NCBI GenBank assembly: GCA_027576995.1
Contig: JANBQC010000485.1
Coordinates: forward strand, 1-21,824
DNA length: 21,824 bases
Origin: Dimargaris cristalligena
Taxonomy: Eukaryota > Kickxellomycota > Dimargaritomycetes > Dimargaritales > Dimargaritaceae
Direction: 5' to 3'
The notes below the pieces were generated by a model that did not search any database, was not told where the DNA came from, and worked only from the letters and a program-made list of their open reading frames with translations. This document shows, in pieces, positions 17,902 to 21,824 of this stretch. Every line of letters starts with the position of its first letter. Position 1 is the stretch's first letter. The position numbers and the translations under genes are program-made.

Positions 17902-20900
17902 ATGACTGCAACCAAACGTCGGGTCGCCTATTACTACGACAGTAAGTCCCCTTCTGCTCTATCTGATATAGGTTCGCCAATGAACCCGATGGGAATCACC
18001 CCCCCTTTCCTGCTTAGAGCGCACTGCCCGTAGTTAGGTACAACGACTAGATTCCCTCCACAGAGCCTGCCTTCAGATCCTTTCTCTTGGACTATCTGAA
18101 AAAGGACGGCAGTCGTTACTTTTAGAACGAGCCGTTTCTTCTAGTCTGTACAGTCTTATAGTCCCAAAATATTAACCCACTAACCCTATACAATATCCCA
18201 TCAAATCGTCTTACTATTTTGCCAGATGAGGTCGGCAACTACACCTTCGGTCCCAGTAAGTACCTTTACCTTTATAACTAACCACCCCTATCCCCATGGT
18301 TGTTCCATTAGTATATTATATATCTGCACGATTTCCTGATTGTTCAAAGTTGCCGGGATCCAATCTAATCTGGCTTTTGTGTTTATCCCTGGCATTTATG
18401 AACATTGTTATTGTAGATCATGTTATGAAGCCCCAGCGGATGCGCATGGTTCATAATCTTGTCGTCAATTATGGCATGCACAAACATATGGAGATCATGG
18501 TAAGTATAGCTTTGTAGTTCAACTTATACTATCTAATTGATCTAATTGAATACGGCACTCCCTCCATACTGATGTTATTTTTGGGGGAAGTGTGGGGTTT
18601 GTGATCTATGACTAAGTCGGTGTCGCGTAGCCCTAACCCATATTGGCATATACAACGCGTGTAATATATCCCGAATTTTAGCGACCCAATCGAGCCACTT
18701 TTCTGCAAATGACGCAGTTTCACACGGATGAATACATCGATTTCTTAAAGACAGTATGCGCGGAAAACGCCAAGGACCTGCACGAACATACTGCCAAATG
18801 TAAGTTTTCATCGACCTTTGATAGCGTAAATGAGTGTATCCATCACCGACACATCTCCAGCTCTGCGTAATGCCAATAGGTCTTGTTATCTCTGGCAACT
18901 GATAGTATGCCCATCTATTCTATTCGCTGGAACTCACTCTTTTGCTGCCTAGTTTTATCCTCATCAATAGATCTATCGGGCGAGGACTGCCCTGTTTGGG
19001 AGGGAATCTATGAGTTTTGCTCTATATCCGCTGGCGGATCCATAGCTGCCGCCAACAAACTTAACCACGGCGAGGCTGATATCGGCATCAATTGGTCCGG
19101 GGGCTTGCATCATGCCAAGAAGAATGAAGCATCGGGCTTCTGCTACGTCAATGACAATGTCCTGGGTATCCTGGAATTACTTCGGTAAGAAAACCAACGA
19201 CCCTGCTAATCAATTCCCCTATAGTCATCGTGTTACTCCAGTGATCACTGGTGTAGCACTTTTATCCCCGCTATATTAAGTTTCACTCTATTACTTAACC
19301 TCAGGCACATCATAGTTCAACCACCATCCCCAATTGCACCACTAGCTAATCATAACTATCGTCTCTAAATATCGACTATTGCTTAAATATTTTTCAATAT
19401 GGTTCACCAGGTATCACCAGCGGGTCGTTTACATTGATATCGACGTTCACCACGGCGACGGTGTCGAAGAGGCCTTTTACCTATCAGATCGGGTTATGAC
19501 TGTATCCTTCCATAAGCACGGCGACTTTTTCCCTGGAACGGGCGAGATTCGTGATATTGGTATTGGCAAGGGCCGCAACTACGCTGTCAATGTACCTCTC
19601 CGGGACGGCATTAATGACGAATCATACAAGTTCATCTTTCGCTCAGTCATACAGAATGTCATGGACCACTACCGCCCGGGTGCTGTATGGCTTCAATGCG
19701 GTACGGACTCTTTGGCGGGCGACCGGTTGGGTTGTTTTAACCTCTCCATGCATGGGCATGCCGCCTGCGTTGAGTTTATGCGTTCCTTCAATGTCCCCCT
19801 CGTGGTGGTCGGGGGCGGGGGTTATACTATCCGCAATGTGGCCCGCACTTGGACTTACGAAACCGCGGTATGTCTAGGCATTGAGCCGGACCCAATGTTA
19901 CCTTTCCACGATTACTACGAGTACTACGGACCCGACTATCGCCTAGATGTACCCTCCAATAACATGGATAATCACAACGACCGCAAATTCCTGGAGAAGA
20001 TCCGGAATCGAATTGCTGACACCCTCCGTCAAATCCCCCATGCACCCTCCGTTCAGCTTCAGTCGGTGCCCCGGGATGTAAGCACTGAGGATGAGGACGA
20101 GGAAGACGAGGAGGCCATGAATACCGATATTCGCATCTCCCAGCGACAACGGGACGCGTATATTTTCCCCGATAATGAGTTTGCCGATCTGGACGACGGG
20201 TTGGGTGCGACCTCGAAAAGCCATACCCCTGGCCAATTTTTCAATTACGACCGTACCTATGGCTTCCAACCCTCTCGAACCGCTTCCGCGAACGGACAGG
20301 CTTCGTGCTACTTTGGGGAAGACCTTGAGGATTTACCACCGTCTCTATCAGCACCCATGTATGTAGGGGGTAGAAACGGCCACCCTCCCGCTGTTGCTTC
20401 TACTGCTGCTGCTGCCGAAACAAGCTCGCGTGGGCGGCCACAACCACCATCCACCGGTCCCCCGCCTGTCGTTAATGACAGTGTACCCAGTTACTACCCC
20501 CCGCGCGACTCGTCCCGGGGCACTAACAGTCACGCTGGACAGCCTACTTACCGGTCTGCGCGGGATATGGCCTACCCGCCACCGCCGGGCCGGGAGGGCG
20601 GGCCTATCCCTTCGGCACCCGACGCCGACCGGTCCAATTCCCATATGCCCTATTATAATCATACCTCCCACCACTCCACTCCACGGTACTCCTCACTGAC
20701 TAACCCGGCGTATGTCTCCTACAATTCGGCCAACGGTAGTAGCAGCGGGGCTGGTCCCTCTCACATCCCTTATCATCCACCGGCGGCCGCTTCCCCTGCT
20801 ACTGGTTCAGCTGCCCCACCACTACCACCTTCGGCTCTCGCAGGGGCCGCACTATCGAGTCCACCACCCCCACTAGCCCCACCTTCGGGGTCCGCCGACC

Positions 20901-21031
20901 CTTACGGTCCGTCGGCCTACCGCTCAGCCCGAACACTGCCCAACGGGAGTGGTATGCCCTACGATGATCTTGCCCGAACGGGCAACTCCAACCCATCTGA
21001 TGGGCCCGCTAATCCCTCATCGCGGGGCTAG
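17902..21031 (+). CDS. RPD3: Class I histone deacetylase Rpd3/HDAC1, 6 exons, 701 aa
   Basis: Zinc-dependent removal of acetyl groups from histone lysines, in Sin3-type corepressor complexes. Exons: 17902-17941, 18226-18255, 18417-18499, 18682-18799, 18971-19184, 19411-21031 (TAG); phases 1,1,0,1,2. The catalytic domain spans about 6-384. Charge-relay His pair H137/H138 (GGLHHAKK), zinc ligands D173 and H175 (DIDVHHGDG) and D261 (CGTD), catalytic Tyr Y300 (GGGGYT) and channel Phe F147/F202 are all present. The inositol-phosphate-contacting residues K28, R267 and R303 match HDAC1 K31, R270 and R306. GTGEIRDIG and [11 protein letters not shown] place it with Rpd3/HDAC1 rather than Hos2/HDAC3. 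The L1 loop is unusual: NHVMKPQR replaces GHPMKPHR. After an acidic stretch (388-396) and a short fungal Rpd3-like block ([17 protein letters not shown]), a roughly 280-residue Pro/Ser/Tyr/Gly-rich tail follows; yeast Rpd3 has 433 residues. Confidence 0.95.
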
Positions 21032-21824
21032 ACTCTTTTCTCTCTATTTTCCGCACTTTACGCCCCAGAGCTACTATAGCCCAGCCCTTCCTTCTTCTTG
21101 TCCGACCTGGTAGTTGACCGTTCTTTTCTTACCAAAATTATTGAAATCTCCAATGATAATTAGCCACTTCTCTCTAATATTTTATCCTTCATTTTATTAC
21201 CCGTTCCTTTTACCTCTATACCCTGTTTCCAATAGTTGAGATATCGTTTAATAGTATTACAGTTAGTATGTTCGGTTACAATTGCTTTTTTCCTACATTT
21301 CTTTTTTTTTTTCAAAAACTTATTTCGGTTTCGCTAGAATGTATAAATGGTTTTGTAGTCTGCGTTAAAGTTATGCTAATAGAAGTTACCGATGCTCCTC
21401 GGATATTCTATGTCGGGTATGGCGTTTGTGAATGATACCCGCATCTAAATTGGAACTATCCTGATCACTGACCATTGGGATCTCCGCCAGTCAATAGAGC
21501 ATATGGCTAGACTTTTATGGATAATGAATTAGGGATAGGCTATTTCTGATAATGTTTTAATTATAAAGCTTAGTTTTAGATACGTAGTACTGGGTTTTTA
21601 GTGTAGCCGGGGAATTTATTAATGGGTCTAATCCAAGGTGTTCCTCTACAGTCGCATTCCGATATAGTTGTTATCACAATGTACCAAAAGTGCCATTGTA
21701 GTATTGGGGTTTATATGGGAAAAGTTCAACCAGGCTGCATAACGATAAATCTGTTGGATGAGGCAAAAATCACTGGTTAAAAACGATTATCCTACATATT
21801 TCCCCATACGTGCATCATTCAAAA
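21032..21824. other. 3' flank of RPD3, no gene seen
   Basis: AT-rich with T runs (for example near 21302-21313) and stops in all frames. It should include the RPD3 3' UTR. I see no coding exon, RNA gene or repeat beyond short homopolymers. Confidence 0.5.

Noticed and set aside
138..21031. The window as a functional gene cluster or new system
   Set aside because: The genes belong to unrelated housekeeping processes (snoRNP assembly, chromatin, lipid kinase, kinetochore, nuclear import), face both ways and have independent spacers, so nothing points to a joint system.
1..21824. tRNA, rRNA, CRISPR, transposon or viral sequence
   Set aside because: No B-box (GGTTCGANTCC) in either orientation, no spaced direct repeats, no transposase, integrase or reverse-transcriptase motifs and no terminal repeats were seen by eye. 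Small RNAs such as snoRNAs cannot be excluded without a search.

Overview
The window is nuclear DNA from a fungus. Evidence: spliceosomal introns with GTAAGT-type donors, fungal-type Pik1, Rpd3, Mog1 and Ndc80 proteins, and a fungal INO80-associated zinc-finger protein. The 16 introns I could place are 155-284 nt long (mean about 200), much longer than typical ascomycete yeast introns. Exons are GC-rich, while introns and intergenic DNA are AT-rich and full of microsatellites. This suggests an early-diverging, zygomycete-grade fungus, but genus and phylum cannot be fixed from the sequence alone (inference). I see no transposon, virus, CRISPR array, rRNA or confident tRNA.

Layout. 138-1318 (-): four-exon NOPCHAP1/C12orf45-like gene (R2TP/snoRNP assembly adaptor). 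2329-2709 (-): small doubtful ORF, weakly like the N-terminus of a PCI-domain protein. 3854-5176 (+): intronless three-finger C2H2 protein resembling the INO80 subunit Iec1. 5177-6900: repeat-rich convergent intergenic region. 6901-10659 (-): intronless phosphatidylinositol 4-kinase Pik1. 11982-15017 (-): six-exon kinetochore gene NDC80. 15793-17000 (-): four-exon Ran-binding protein gene MOG1. 17902-21031 (+): six-exon class I histone deacetylase RPD3 with a long disordered tail. 21032-21824: no gene seen.

Four of these genes are broken up by introns, and their products appear only after splicing. I joined exons by donor/acceptor signals, matching phase and family conservation; every join keeps frame and gives a protein of plausible family length. 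Rpd3 and the Iec1-like protein both act on chromatin, Ndc80 in chromosome segregation, Mog1 in the Ran nuclear-transport cycle, Pik1 in Golgi PI4P synthesis and the NOPCHAP1-like protein in snoRNP assembly. They form no evident pathway or cluster and look like ordinary housekeeping neighbours.

I found no new multi-gene system. The points most worth a second look are: unusual substitutions in the conserved active-site L1 loop of Rpd3 next to a 30-nt exon; its roughly 280-residue extra tail; the split between intron-rich and intronless neighbours; the placement of all five CACGTG sites in intergenic DNA 5' of the recognised genes; the phosphosite-like repeats in the Ndc80 tail; and the unexplained ORF at 2329-2709.
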